The notes beneath the pieces were generated by a model, which ran no database searches, was not told the origin of the DNA, and saw only the letters and a program-made list of their open reading frames with translations. Both the position numbers and the translations under genes were made by a program. Positions 23,378 to 35,309 of a DNA stretch of 64,000 nt are shown here, in pieces; within the stretch, counting starts at the first letter, position 1, and each line of letters starts with the position of its first letter. The stretch spans positions 27,100,669-27,164,668 of the forward strand of contig CM030715.1 in assembly GCA_017979445.1 (NCBI GenBank), read 5' to 3'. The DNA is from Akebia trifoliata (lineage: Eukaryota > Streptophyta > Magnoliopsida > Ranunculales > Lardizabalaceae).

Positions 23378-24111
23378 ATTAAAACAACTGCACTACTTAA
23401 GTGGTTACCTACGTATCCAAATAGGAATCAAGCTTCAATAGTTTTTACAACTAAAGAACAATTAAACAATTACATCATTTTACAAAAATTGGCATCATCG
23501 TAGAGACCATTACATAGATGAGATGTATTTTTTGGATTTGAATTTTCACTTAGTATAAATAACCAAAGCTTTGTCAAAGTGTTGTGCTGAACTTATCTTG
23601 AATCAAAGACCCTTAAAGACGAGTCGGATTCTTCACACATACTATTCTCCATGAGGTTGAGTGTTTTATTTGCTTTGCACATTAATGGCCATGCGCTATA
23701 ACCTATTTTCATGAGCACTTTTAGAAATGATCTAGTTTTCATAAGAAACGACTTAATTTCTTCACTTGTATAGGTAAGTTCACTTGAAGTGATTCTGCAA
23801 GTCATTATTTAAAATTTTAGAACTTATTAATGATTTGCATCCATCATTTATCTTGTAGAAATCAACACTAGATATTAAAAATGGGGTAAATTAATTCTAA
23901 TGTTCTACTAAACCACTTATTTGACTTGTTTTTACCCATAACATTCAATGTAAATTGACTATTTTCCAAAGTCTATGACTACTTTGTATCACATGCATAT
24001 ACTTTGCATGCATTCACCTTTAAAAATGATTATAAGTAAGAGTACAAGTCCCTATGGACCTATATTCAACATTTAAAACCAACAAAAATAGTCAAAAAAT
24101 GGACAAAATCT
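23378..24111. other. Intergenic DNA between MITE cluster and copia element
   Basis: No gene or complete repeat recognised; AT-rich with short frames only. Confidence 0.5.
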
Positions 24112-24641
24112 TGTTGAAGTATGGTTCAAGGTAATTTGGGTTGGGTTTATAACTTATATAAGTGATCAACTTATGTGGTGATTTTAAAAGGGGTTTTGAT
24201 TTTTATGTTTGGTTGTAAGTTTAATTTTAAGTTTAAGTCTTTTCTGGAGAAGAGAGTAAAGAAAGAGATAAAACTCAAAATAGGAAAGGTTAGGAGGTTT
24301 GGGAAGATTGAGATCTAAAAAAATGTGAAACTAAGTAATAGAGATGTTTTCTTATATTGATTTGTCCCATTTTCTTCATAGTAAAATCAAGCTCTAACGC
24401 TCATACCTCTGTGGACATAGCCTTTGGGTGAATCACGTAAAATTTTTTATCATGGGTATTATTTTATTACTTTTTTGTGGTTGTTTATCTTCTTTATATT
24501 TATTACTATTGCTTGGGTTTATCCTTCATTGTCATTATCAAATAAAGTCTTGGAAGTTGTAACATATAATATGTTTAGTTTAATACTCAATATGTGTTTG
24601 ATCAAATTACTAAATGAATTTCACAAAGGTGTTCACATACA
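24112..24641 (+). repeat. 5' LTR of copia element
   Basis: Starts TGTTGAAGTATG and ends GTTCACATACA. The same order of blocks recurs in the 3' LTR (TTATGTGGTG, GGTTTATCCTTCATT, GTTTGATCAAATTACTA). Confidence 0.8.
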
Positions 24642-24648
24642 AAACTGG

Positions 24649-24660
24649 TGGTATCAAAGC
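24649..24660 (+). other. Primer-binding site of copia element (initiator tRNA-Met)
   Basis: TGGTATCAAAGC, one mismatch from the usual plant TGGTATCAGAGC, lies a few bases inside the 5' LTR. Confidence 0.8.
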
Positions 24661-24683
24661 CTAGGTTATCTAAAGGGTTTGCA

Positions 24684-25440
24684 ATGGCGAAGAAGGGTAC
24701 ATCGATAATCAAAAGTTCTAATGGGATGAAGTTTGAGGTGAAGCCATTTGATAAAAAATCAAACTTTAAATTGTGGCAAAAAAAGATGAAGAATATTCTT
24801 ATCCAACAAGAGCTTCATAATTGCATTCGGGAAATTGAAACGAAGTCAGAGAGCATGTCCAATGAGACATAAGAGGAGTTGGATTTGAAGGTTATTAGTT
24901 CCATTGAGTTGCATATTTTTTATGAAGTCATGTATAACGTCATGGAAGAAAATACTGCAAAGGGAACATGGGATAAGCTTAAAAAGTTTTACATGGGAAA
25001 GATTTTATCTAGAAAGCTATTATTTAAGGACTAATTATATGGCCTAAGGATGGAGGAGTGACAAGACATCATGGAGTACTTGACTACAATCAATAGGTGT
25101 TTTAGTGATTTGTTGAATGTAGAAGTGAAATTTGAAGAAGAAGATAAGGCATTATTTTTGTTGAGATCACTTCTTAATTCCTTCAAACACTTTCGAACTA
25201 TACTTATGTTTGACAAGGAGAGCCTCAAATTTGAGAAGGTAGTTCAAGACCTTAACTCTTATGTGACAATAAACAAGTCAAGTGTGAAGGATGTTCAAGG
25301 GGAAAGACTCAATGCAAAGGATTCTAGTGAGTGAGGTCGAACAAAGGAGAAATACAAATTTGAAATGAAAAATTCTAGATCAAAATCTAGAAGTAGAAAA
25401 AAAGTGGAGTGCTATTATTGTGCGAAGAAGTGACCTTACA
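24684..25440 (+). pseudogene. Copia gag, broken
   Basis: The frame opens MAKKGTSIIKSSNGMKFEVK and passes through FDKKSNFKLWQKKMKNIL, the usual start of copia Gag (F.G.NF..W...M...L). It continues as TWDKLKKFYMG, EEEDKALFLLRSL and LKFEKVVQDLNSY, all conserved in plant copia Gag. In-frame stops occur after SMSNET, in the LLFKD region and after KDSSE. The zinc knuckle begins ECYYCAKK but its Gly-His and last Cys are lost at 25420-25450. The relic cannot make a functional capsid protein. Confidence 0.85.
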
Positions 25441-25559
25441 AAAGATTGAGATTATAGAAAGTACAAAACGAAAATAAAAGAAGGGAAGAAAATCGAGTCA
25501 AGTTCTATGGCAAACATAGCATCAAAAAAACGATAGAGAGCTATTAATGGCATTTTTGA

Positions 25560-27180
25560 ATCTCACATTCAATTCTTGGATTTTAAATTCTAGATATATT
25601 TTTCATATGTGTTCCAATTTTGATTGGTGTGAATCCTATAAACCTCATGACGGTAGAGATATTCTAATGGGTAATGATATGGTATGCAAAATCATTGGAA
25701 TGTGAATCTTGAAGATAAGAATGTATGATGGGATTTTTAGAACTTTGAGTAGTGTGAGGCATGTGTCAGAAATCAAGAAGACTTTGATATCTTTGTACAC
25801 ACTCGATTCAAATGAGTATTCTTTCTTGGCAAAGGATGGAGCATTCAAAATGTCTAAAGGATCTATGGTGATAATGAAACGTATGAAACTTTCAAATAAC
25901 CTCTTCAAACTTTCAGAGAATACAGGTCTAGGTGGAATTGCAATATCCACGAAGAAAATTCTAACAAGGATAAAGCTCAATTTTGGCACTTAAGACTTGA
26001 CCATAAGAATGAAAGAGTAATGCAATAGTTATACCAGCGACAATTGTTGAAGGTTATTGAAGCATGTAAGCTATAATTTTGCAAATTTTGTATGATGGGA
26101 AAACAAAATAAGGTGTCATTCAATATTGCAAACAAATGAATCGAGAGTAAGGGATTGTTAAACTATATTCATTCCGATGTGTGAGGGCTTGCACTTACTA
26201 AATCAAAAGGTAAAGCTCGCTACTTTGTCACTTTCATGGATGATTTTTATATAACGGTTTGGGTCTACTTTATGACAGAGAAATCTGATGTCTTTGTCAA
26301 GTTTATGAAATAGAAGGTCAAAGTAGAAAATCAAATGGAAAAAAAAACTAAATACTTGAGAAACGACAATAGGGGTGAGTACAAAGATGAGAAATTCTTG
26401 AAGTTGTGCAAAGAAGGCATCACAAGGCATTTTACCATGAAGAAAAATTCTCAACAAAATGGTACGGCCAAGAGGATGAATAGAACTCTCATGGAGAGGG
26501 AGAGATGCATGAGATTATATGCGGTGTTGCCCGAACCATTTTGGACGGAATCGATTAACGATGCTTGTTATTTGGTTAATCGGTTACTATCAGAGTTGTT
26601 AGAATTTAAATGTATCAAAGAGGTATGAACGGGAAAATAAGTTGATTATTCTACATTGAAGGTGTTCGGATACAAGACATATGTTCTTATTCCTAGTAAT
26701 TAAATAAATAAATTGCAATCAAAGTTACTTGAGTATATCTTTTTAGATTTAGAGAAGAGAATGAAGGGATTTAAGTTTTGGGATTCGATAAATAGGAAGA
26801 AAATCCTTAGTAGAGATGTGGCCCTTGATGAAAGCTCCATGCTCAGGGGAGAAACAAAGAAAAATGATGGTGAAAACTTAGTTGTTGATGATAAGATAGT
26901 TATCGAAATTCCTATTAGCATGGAGAAGACAACAAAGGAATAACTTCAAATTCAATTTGAGGAGGGTAACACATTCGATATAAAAATAATAATAACAAAA
27001 GGGGTTCATGATGAACCTTTTAGCATAGCACATGAAAAGTCAAAAAAGACCATCAAACCACTTCAAAGGTTTGGATGGGAGAACGAAATACAATTTGCAC
27101 TAGTGGCAAGTGAGGGAGATCTTACTAAACTAGTTACAAGGGATAAGTTCAAGCATTGCTTGAACTTGCTTAATCTTAAT
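25560..27180 (+). pseudogene. Copia pol fragment: protease remnant and integrase, no reverse transcriptase
   Basis: A protease-adjacent segment (..NSWILNSRYIFHMCSN) is followed by a GAG-pre-integrase-like part and an integrase core. The core retains FVTFMDDF, NDNRGEY and NSQQNGTAKRMNRTL, the areas around the D-D-E catalytic residues. PEPFWTESINDACYLVNR then marks its C-terminal side. Stops and frameshifts occur throughout. After the linker DKIVIEIPIS.. (about 26890) and a short acidic segment the frame ends near 27187. No FDDM/YVDD reverse-transcriptase motif occurs before the 3' LTR. Confidence 0.8.
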
Positions 27181-27321
27181 GTTTGTTGAGATTATAGGGA
27201 ACTTCCTACTTGAGGTGCATGGAGATGAGAGATTTCTCATCAAGGTGGAGGTGTTATAAACACATCAAGATTCCAACATTTTCGAGGGTTGAAGAGCTTT
27301 TTTTTTTGTCAAAGTGGAGAT

Positions 27322-27871
27322 TGTTGAAGTATGACTCAAAACAATTTGGCCTGATCCAAGTATGTGTGTTTTTCGGGATCGGTCCAATGTAATCTAGGTT
27401 GGGCTTGTAACTTATGTAAGTGACCTACTTATGTGGTGCTTCTAAAAGAGGTTTTGATTTTCTTTTGGTTGTAAGTCTAAGTCTTTTCTAAAGAAGAGAG
27501 TAGAGGAAAACAAAAAACCTAAAAGAGAAGAGGTTAAGATATTGGAGAAGATTGATATCTATAAGAAGGTAAAGTTAAGTGATAGATGTGTTTCCTTGTA
27601 TTAATTTGTCTTGTTTTCTTCATAGTGAAATTGAATTCCAACATTCATATTTTTGTGGACGTAGTAGCCTTTAGATGAACCACGTAAAATCTCATGTTGT
27701 AAGTATTATGTTCTTACTCTTTTTTTATGTGGTTATTTATCTTCCTTGCATTTGCTACTATTAGTTGGGTTTATCCTTCATTTTCATTATCAAACAAGGT
27801 CTAAGAAGGTATAGCATATAATGTGTTTGATCAAATTACTACGTAAGCTTCACAAAGGTGTTCACATACAC
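27322..27871 (+). repeat. 3' LTR of copia element
   Basis: Preceded by a purine-rich AAAGTGGAGA tract that could be the plus-strand primer site. Starts TGTTGAAGTATG and ends near TTCACATACACA, parallel to the 5' LTR with substitutions and indels. Confidence 0.8.
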
Positions 27872-28439
27872 AACAAATCTCATGCATGTAGTCTTGATTC
27901 CTACACGGTGTAGTTTAAATCATGAACCTCATCAAAGGATCAAACCAATAAACAAAGGCTCCTACGAGAGCACATAAACTTGTCTTGTAACTTTAGGACC
28001 TCAAATGATGAAATCTAAGTGATTTTTCATCAAAGTCCCAAGCTCACAAAAAAAATCCCGCAAACACTTATTTCTAGTAATGGCTTACTCATCATCTTGA
28101 TTTGCTCTTTTTCCAAAAATAAACTATAAGTAAATTTTTTTAAAATTCTCTATAATTCCCTCTACTTTCAAAAATCTAAAAAAAATAGTTTTAAAGACTT
28201 CATTTATGTTCATATTGGTAACCATCTTTAGATGGGATGGACAAGGTGTCTAATACCTTCCTTGTCCCTCAATTGAATTCCTTTACTTAGAATCTCTACA
28301 AAGACCTTTCTCATTATCTTTTTGGATATAAAAATCACTACAAGCCAAGAAAAATGAATTTCAAAACTATTTTAGATGCCCATTCACATCTTAATTGAGT
28401 GGTCGCGACTCAAAATCTAAGTAGATGAGATCAAACCTC
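27872..28439. other. No gene recognised; possibly remainder of the minus-strand copia relic
   Basis: AT-rich, no recognisable frame. If the copia relic at 28440-29127 once continued, its pol would lie here on the minus strand, but I see none of its motifs. Confidence 0.4.
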
Positions 28440-29127
28440 CCCAAAGGTTTCGAAGTCCACGTATTTACAACCATATTCCTTACAATAGTAGCATTATATG
28501 TTTCCACTCCGGATCTCCTCCTCCTACTTTTAGATTCCCTATCTGAAATATTTCCTTAATTATTCCTCCATGAACAATCAGTCCTTAATCATTGCCTTCA
28601 ACATTGGATTTCTTCATAATATCGTTTGATAGGAGCGTTGTTTTGACATATTCCATCTTTACTGTATCTTTCCTGTGCAAGCATCTTGTCACTTGATTAT
28701 CGTGTAGGAATCTAAAAATGAGATAAAAGCATAAGAACACTTGTATCTTCTTCTTCCAACTTAACATCAGCCTTGTGTAGTTAATCAAGATATGATCAAG
28801 TACATCATGTGTTCCTAGATATTCACTTCCTCTGTGAGATTCTCCTTTTATAACATTGAACAAAATGTTATCCGGTGAGATTCTCCCTTTATAACATTGA
28901 ACAAAATGTTATCTACAAGACCAAGTTGAATTGTACTATCCATTATTTCCATTACATCTTCTCAATCTATATCTGTAATATTCTTTGATTTACCAGACTT
29001 CTCTTTCAACGTCCTAACAAAGCTTTGTTGGACCAAGATATCCTTCACTTTTCTTTATCATATATTATAACTACCATTCCCATCGAATCTCTTGACCTCG
29101 AACTTCGTGTTTGAATTTTTCAATGTC
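28440..29127 (-). pseudogene. Gag relic of a second Ty1/copia element
   Basis: On the minus strand the frame starts MTLKNSNTKFEVKRFDGNGS, then VKDILVQQSF, then IMDSTIQLGLVDNILFNVIK. Further on it reads LHRKDTVKMEYVKTTLLSND, matching the plant copia Gag pattern ..YGKDTVKMDEV..ALLS. A basic stretch resembling RESKSRRRRS follows near 28510-28540. Stops interrupt it, and a short direct duplication (GTGAGATTCTCC.. at 28837 and 28876) breaks the middle. Upstream (29140-29155) is a run of C on the plus strand, and ATTGGTATTAGGAC at about 29210-29223 may be a decayed primer-binding site. No LTR pair was delimited. Confidence 0.65.
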
Positions 29128-29436
29128 ATTGTATTAACACCCCCCCCCCCCCAACAATATATATATCTAAAACACAGATGATTTGTATTATTTCTTCGAA
29201 TGAATCTGATTGTCCTAATACCAATAATTGCAAATTTGAAGATACTTGTTTAATACAATTAAAAAGAAAATAAAGAATAAACCAAAGAACATCAAGATTT
29301 ACATAGTTTGACAACGATTCATAAATTCAAAGATAGATCCAATCTTCTTCACTAAAAAAATCAAATGAAACCCAAAACCTAAAAGAAGAAAATCCTAATC
29401 TACCTAAAACATCTTATAACATTATTATTTGGATAA

Positions 29437-29603
29437 TGCTAAAGTAACATTAAAATGTACATCGATTGTACATTCTAATGTGATGGTCCACACATAACCA
29501 TAGATACTTTTCATCAAGATACGATTGCAAAACATCTATGGTTATGTGTGCACCTGCACATCAGAATGTCAGAAATGATGTACATTTTAATGTTACTCTA
29601 GCA
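29437..29603. mobile_element. Short MITE with TGCTARAGTAACATT ends
   Basis: The left TGCTAAAGTAACATTAAAAT and the inverse of the right end (TGCTAGAGTAACATTAAAAT) match over about 28 bp with one mismatch. A second inner pair, ACACATAACCATAGAT and ATCTATGGTTATGTGT, extends the hairpin. Total 167 bp, no coding capacity. Target duplication unclear. Confidence 0.75.
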
Positions 29604-29989
29604 CAACTCTTATTATTTATATGGCTCACAAAAAATGAACTTATTTTGACAATTGGATTAAAGCCTAATCTAGCGGTAGAGATGAAAGACACAAATAAAT
29701 AACAAATAAATCAGGAAATCGTCAAAAATTTCTTGTTAAATGGTTCTGATTTTTGGTTTCTATCAATTTTTGTTGGTTTCAATTCTCAATTAGTTCAATT
29801 CATTTTGATTCTTAGATCCTATCAATTTTTATCAGTCTTGGTTCTCAATTAGTTCGATTTGAAAGGACCCAATTCTAATATAATGGGATTCAGAATTAGG
29901 GTTTTTGGTTCAGACTCAATTTTGATTAAACATGTACTCATCGATACGACTAGAGACATCTAATTGAGAAGAGCCTATATGGACCAAAT

Positions 29990-30579
29990 TAGGGGTGTCA
30001 ATGAATACCCCATTTAACTGGAATTGAAAAACCTCGGTTATGGTCCCTTTTCATTGGAATTGATTAGAGTTGAATCGATTGAAATTGGAGTCATTATGTT
30101 CTATTTGATGAATATCTACGGGTACTCAAAGCTGATTTATTTTGTCATTTCTTTTTATTTATAAATGATTTAAGATTTTATTTTATTTAAAATTAATAAA
30201 TATTATATAAAGCTCTTCAATTTTCCATATAAATTATGCATTAGAACTTAAAATGGACAATTTCTTTTAAAAATTTATTACTTGTAAAGTAGATAAATTT
30301 TAATTTTTGAAATTTTTTTTATTAACTTATAATACCTTTTGTAGAACAAATTATAACTAAGTTGATAATTTTGTAGACAATATAATAATTTTCTGAAAGT
30401 AAACAATATTTTCTCATTTGATTCTTGAGAATTAGAATCGATGGGTACTCGTGATTCTTGATAGTTTCGATTCTGGCTCCAATTCTATTTATTTTAGAAT
30501 CCGAATTGGAACAAACAAGAAGCAGAACTTTAAAAAAAATATAATAATTTTGGTTTTAAGTACCATATGAACACCCCTA
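29990..30579. mobile_element. hAT-like MITE with TAGGGGTGT ends
   Basis: TAGGGGTGTCAATGAA at the left and ATATGAACACCCCTA at the right are inverted. Interior words such as GGAATTGATTAGAG and TCCAATTC occur in both orientations, as in decayed foldback elements. TAGGGGTG ends are typical of plant hAT MITEs. An 8-bp target duplication was not convincing. Confidence 0.5.
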
Positions 30580-33500
30580 GATCTTAATTAGTTTGCCCAT
30601 TAGATAAAATTTGAGGTTTGAAACTAGATGAAGACGTGGTGAAGAAAAAAGTTTGTACAAAGTTAGTCTCTTGTACAGTGTCCTCTCATTTTCTTTTAGT
30701 GTATAAATACGTCTATCATGGGACCTACGTTTCCAAAACTAGGAGAACAAATCCGAGGGCACTAACGTGAATTGGTTAAGAGGTGATGGAGGAGAGAGGT
30801 TAGCAATTGAGGCAACCTTATCCAGTGGGAGCCAATTTGTAAGGGAATTGGTTGGAAGGTCTACCTCATATGTCACACTCCCACGCCATGCTCCACCTGT
30901 AACAAATATTCTAAGAGGCTACTTTACTATGGTCCTATAGGGGTAAAAGTAAGTCTAGTCTTACTAATTAAGTAAGATTTCAAATCTTATTAAGGGTCTT
31001 TGAACTCCCCTTATGACCTCAAAAACATGATCCGACACCACAGGGATGAAGGGAACAAAATTCTATGAATTTTTAAAAAACTTATTTTTACCATAAAATT
31101 TTAATTCTAAATTTGCGAGTTTGGTGGGAGTACAAGAGCCACCCATTTTCGAAACCTTGGATGAAGTCCAAGAAATTATTTTTTTGGATTCTGATTTTTT
31201 TTTTTTTTCATGAAATCTAGACGGTTGTGATGTTGGATTGTGAATTTGGTAATCCATTTGAGATCAAAATAATTCTCAGTAAGATTTGAAAAATAAGGAA
31301 AGTGTTTCTCAAGGGGTATCCAAAATTTTTATTTTAAAATTAATTTCCAAGAGATAGTGGTCCCAAATATAACATGGGAATGTGGGATTAAATGATATTG
31401 ACTTGGAGTTGGGCCCCGTAATGTATTAGTTTTGTCTGATTGTTTGTAATCTTGTGGGGTTACTTTGAAGGGATAAGGATGAACCTTGAGGATTGGCAAG
31501 AACATTTTTAATATTTTAGTCGGCAAATGGGAGTTGTTCAACAATGTCGGACTTTTATTGGAGCTATTAGGGGGAACGAAGCATACGTGCCTATAATTAA
31601 ATTTATTAGATATTATTTTAATAAATAATTTTTATCCGATTCAAACATTAATTTGGCTGACAAGAGTCGTTTTTTTGGTTTTACTTGCTACATTATTGTC
31701 TCTATCTTCTCATTCTCATCTTTATAGATGGGTAGAATTTCATTTTTATTCATTTTTATCTAGTTGTTTGTTTTTATACTCATCTTTATCATGGTTGGAT
31801 TCTTATCACTGGTGTTGCTATTTATGGATCTCACTTTGAAATTTTTAGAAGTAGAATTGTGTTCTTTTAAGAATATTTTTAGATATTTTTTTACTATTGT
31901 ACCATTGTCATCATCGTATACTTATAATCCATTACTAATTGAGCAAATATCGAATATCAAATAAGTTAGTAATTAAGTACTGATATATTTTTCTAAAAAA
32001 TACTCTAATGATCAAGTTAGTGAGAAATTTGATAAAGTTTAAATTTAAGAGATGAAGTTTTTGTAATTTTCTTCATTGTGAGGGGTTTTATATATTTATA
32101 GATTTATGGAACTCCTCATATGAATTGCTAATTTTCTTAGTTATTACCATATCTCTTAGAATCTCCTTCCCACGCTTGTGGCCTGTGTTGATCTCGTTGT
32201 TTTAGTGATTGCAAAGTTATAAGTCTTGTGTCAACTAGAAAATGGTCACATGGTAGTTTATTGATCGTGATTTTCCACAGAAACCCTTTAGTGCTTCTGG
32301 GTGGATCATGAGGTCATGTCTTGAGATTACTTCCCACATGTTATGATGTATTTGTATTAATTTAATAGTTCATGTAATCCCTAAGACAATTATCTTTACT
32401 TACACAAGTGAGGAAAACTTGTTTCTTGGGATTGATCCCCAAGGACAATTTGATATGTAGATTAAGGTCTGAACAATGGTTCTTGGAAGGAGGGGTCATT
32501 TCATGTGTGTTTTAGCTTCTTAGTTGGCCGATAGATCGGCTTCGGGCAAGAAACAACTCAAGATTTAGAGGTGGTTCATGTGGATCATGTCTTCTAGGTC
32601 ATTCGATTTATGCCTCCCAATTCTTGAGACTATTTTTTCTCCATTACCAGTACAATTATTGATTCTTAATTCATCATAATAGTGCAATTTTACTTTTTTG
32701 CATCATGAATGAGAATAAAAAGACATAAGGGTGATTTAGACATATCCCTCCACATAGTGGTGAATATTTGAGACACCTTTGTATTTTGTGCCACAAATAT
32801 AATGCCGTTGGCTGCAAACTTTAGCAAAAAATCCTTGATTTTTATTCCCAAAACAAGTTATTTTCAACTTGCACAAACATTTTTACCCTCATCTTTTACC
32901 TTAAGATCCTAATCTACTTCAAACCTCAAGAACAACGAGAATTTTTGGTGATGTTGAATACAATGGAATTTTTTGTTGAAAAAACAAGGGTTTTCTATAA
33001 GGGTTTAAATTGAGGTTTAAATGGACTAAATTTAAGGTTGGGTAGATTAAAAATACTTTACCATATAGTTGAAGAGGATCAAGATGAAAGGGTTTTGGAA
33101 GAAAAATCATGGTTTTTGGCTTGAGGTTAAAGAAGGGCATTTAGATTTTTTATTTTTTTTTAATTATTACTCTACAAGAGAAGACCAGGGTCAAAGTGTG
33201 AGTTTATATAATTCATTCTCATACACAAACCTTATAAATCTCTAATATCATGATTGTTGAATCCAACACTATCAAATCTAATTCATTAATGATAATGAAA
33301 TTTAATTTTAGTTTAAATCAAAGTACCGAACCTTGAGCCTTTGCAAGTGAGAAAGGATGGAGAACATAATTTGTGTGTCAAATTCTCTCCTGATCTTTGA
33401 TTGCAAGATTCCTCTTCTTTTTTCTCTCTAATCTTCTGTGCCTATAAGGGTTACTGTGATCGATGGAATGAAAGTCATAAATGAGTCATCTTCTTTCTTT

Positions 33501-33913
33501 TATAGATGAGAAAAGATGGAGTAAAGTTCTCTATTAGTAAATTTATTAATTGATCATACAAACATACCTCCTAATTATCTTTAAGGACATTCCCTTCTAA
33601 ATTCTAACATAATTAAAATTCCTATATATTGATTTACCTTAATAATAGAATCATTTGTTAACGAAATAGTTCAAAACATGGAGGCCAATGGACAACACCA
33701 AATGTAGGTCTAACACAAGAGTCATGCCATCAATTTGAAAACAAAGGGATATCTCAAATATTCACCAAAACTAGGATGGGTATGTCTAAATCATTAAGAA
33801 AGAATGATAGAAGAAATTGATGAATTTGAAGAAATTGACGGATTCATGTTCATAGTTTGAAAAATGTTTGGCTCTCTTTGGCACATAGTTTGAACAATAT
33901 ATATGTATATATA
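30580..33913. other. Long AT-rich stretch, no gene recognised
   Basis: Frames at 31063-31544 and 32919-33140 (minus) and 31764-31964 (plus) are low-complexity and carry no domain I recognise. The stretch 32790-33150 resembles 9540-9940 in word content (both mention-like runs ATCCTTGATTTTT.., CTTCAACTT..), suggesting an old shared repeat. Confidence 0.4.
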
Positions 33914-34134
33914 GAGTTATGTCCCGTTAACTCAAAAAATATGACTCAAGAAATGACACAAAATCTTGACCGTTAAAAAATAAAATCTAATGGTTGAGAT
34001 TTTATGCGTAACTCAATAATACATATCCCGGTGATACTTATCTTGAGGATAATTTCCTAGCTGCCAGATTTTATGTTTAAACGGTCAAGATCTTGCGTCA
34101 TTTCTTGAGTCATATCTCTTTGAGTCAATGGAGC
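33914..34134. mobile_element. Second TA-flanked palindromic MITE family
   Basis: The left arm AATATGACTCAAGAAATGAC continues to AATCTTGACCGTT. The right arm is the inverse: AACGGTCAAGATCTTG, then GTCATTTCTTGAGTCATAT. (TA)n tracts lie at both ends (33897-33912 and 34136-34146). It shares TTTATGTTTAAACGGT with the degraded element at 18451-18638 but not the hairpin module of the main family, so it is a distinct family with the same kind of target. Confidence 0.75.
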
Positions 34135-34146
34135 CTATATATATAT

Positions 34147-34527
34147 CGCTCCATCCCCGTAGGGTAAAGAACCCATCGTTGCCTCAGTTGTGCTACCAGA
34201 GGCTCTGGGGAAGTTGGAATAGGAGTGCACTCATCTTGAGATGGGCTTACTACTTAAATGCTTTCAGTAGTTATTCACTCCACACTTGGCTAGCTAGCAT
34301 TTATTGTGGGCACTAAAGGTGTGACCTTCCCGGTCCTCTCAATGCTCTAATGCCCACATTGGATATGGACCAAACTGTCTCACAACGTTCTAAACCCAAC
34401 TCACGTACCATTTAAATGAGCAAACTATCTAACCCTTGAAACATACTACAACCCCAGGTGGCGAAGACCCAACGTCGAGGTGCCAAACCTTCCCATCGAT
34501 GTAAACTCTTGGGGAAGATTAGCCTAT
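34147..34527 (-). pseudogene. rrn23: Nuclear plastid DNA insertion: 3' part of 23S rRNA gene (rrn23)
   Basis: Read on the minus strand this is the 3' portion of plastid 23S rRNA. Recognisable blocks include AGGCTAATCTTCCCC, GGTTTGGCACCTCGACGTTG, CGCCACCTGGGGTTGTAGTA, GTTCAGTCCATATCC-type sequence, AAGCATTTAAGTAGTAAGCC and GGGGATGGAGCGA. C-to-T and G-to-A changes are common, as expected of an old methylated nuclear copy. From memory of the plastid gene, about 20 bp between GTGGGCAC and GGTG is missing. One of two GGTCCTCTC repeats with the sequence between them is also missing. It is not a functional rRNA gene. It is bordered on both sides by TA-rich tracts and MITEs. Confidence 0.88.
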
Positions 34528-34900
34528 ATACATAGGGGTGGCGTTTAGGGGCCCTAAAGAGAACCAAACATTGTGCCAAATATTTTTTCAATGTATGGGT
34601 TAGACGTTTTGGAATGGGATGATATTTTTTAGGATGATATCTATGGTGAGGAGATCATCATCCTCACCAAAAGTCAGCCCATTCTGAAACCTCTAACGCC
34701 ATAAAAAATTTACAAAAATCGGACGATCCACGATTCTTCAACTTGAAAACTAGGGTTAAAAGTTTCAGAATAAACTGATTTTTGGTGATGATGATCTCTT
34801 CACCATAGAGATCATCCTCGCAAAAAATCAGCTCATTTCAAAACTTCTAACCCCTATTTTGAAAAATGTTTGGCTCTCTTTAGGGCCTCTGAACGCTTCC
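34528..34900. mobile_element. Palindromic TA-flanked MITE, copy 10
   Basis: The ends GGGTGGCGTTTAGGGGCCCT and the inverse of AGGGCCTCTGAACGCTTCCC pair imperfectly. AGAGAACCAAACA/TTTGGCTCTCTTT subterminal blocks and two hairpin modules are present. (TA)n follows at about 34902-34912. Confidence 0.82.
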
Positions 34901-34911
34901 CATATATATAC

Positions 34912-35290
34912 ATATGGGTGGCGTTCGGAAGCATTAAAGATAGCCAAACATTTTTCAAAACATGGGTTAGAAGCTTTGGAATGAGCTGATTTTTTGTGAA
35001 TATGGTCTCTACGATGAAAAGATCATCCTCACAAAAAATCAACTCATTCCGAAACTTCTAACCCTAGCTTACTAGTCAAAGAATCGTGAATTGTCCACTT
35101 TTTGTAAATCACTTTTGATGGAGTTAGAAGCTTTGGAATGGGTTGATTTTTTGTGAGGATGATCTCTTCATCATAGAGACCATCTTTAAAAAAAAAAAAA
35201 ATCAACCCATTATGAAACTTCTAACCCATACATTGAAAAAATGTTTCACACAATGTTTAGCTCACTTTAGGGCCTTTGAATGTCACCATA
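34912..35290. mobile_element. Palindromic TA-flanked MITE, copy 11
   Basis: Ends GGGTGGCGTTCGGAAGCATT and the inverse of GGGCCTTTGAATGTCACC. The hairpins use the GTGAATATGGTCTC/GAGACCATC variant, with an A-run at 35186-35200. The right end meets a (CTAT)/(TA) tract. Confidence 0.8.
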
Positions 35291-35309
35291 TCTGTCTATC
35301 TATATATAT

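Larger units (their letters stand above)
24112..27871 (+). mobile_element. Ty1/copia LTR retrotransposon, defective, lacking RT and RNase H
   Basis: Two LTRs of about 530-550 bp (24112-24641 and 27322-27871) enclose about 2.7 kb. The order is 5' LTR, primer-binding site, gag, protease region, integrase, 3' LTR, on the plus strand. Frames are broken by many stops. After the integrase and its C-terminal linker (about 26940-27180) the sequence goes directly to the 3' LTR, so reverse transcriptase and RNase H are deleted. The LTRs have diverged visibly, including a block near 27340-27390 with no counterpart in the 5' LTR, so the insertion is old. AAATCT flanks both outer sides closely and may be the target duplication. 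Confidence 0.85.
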
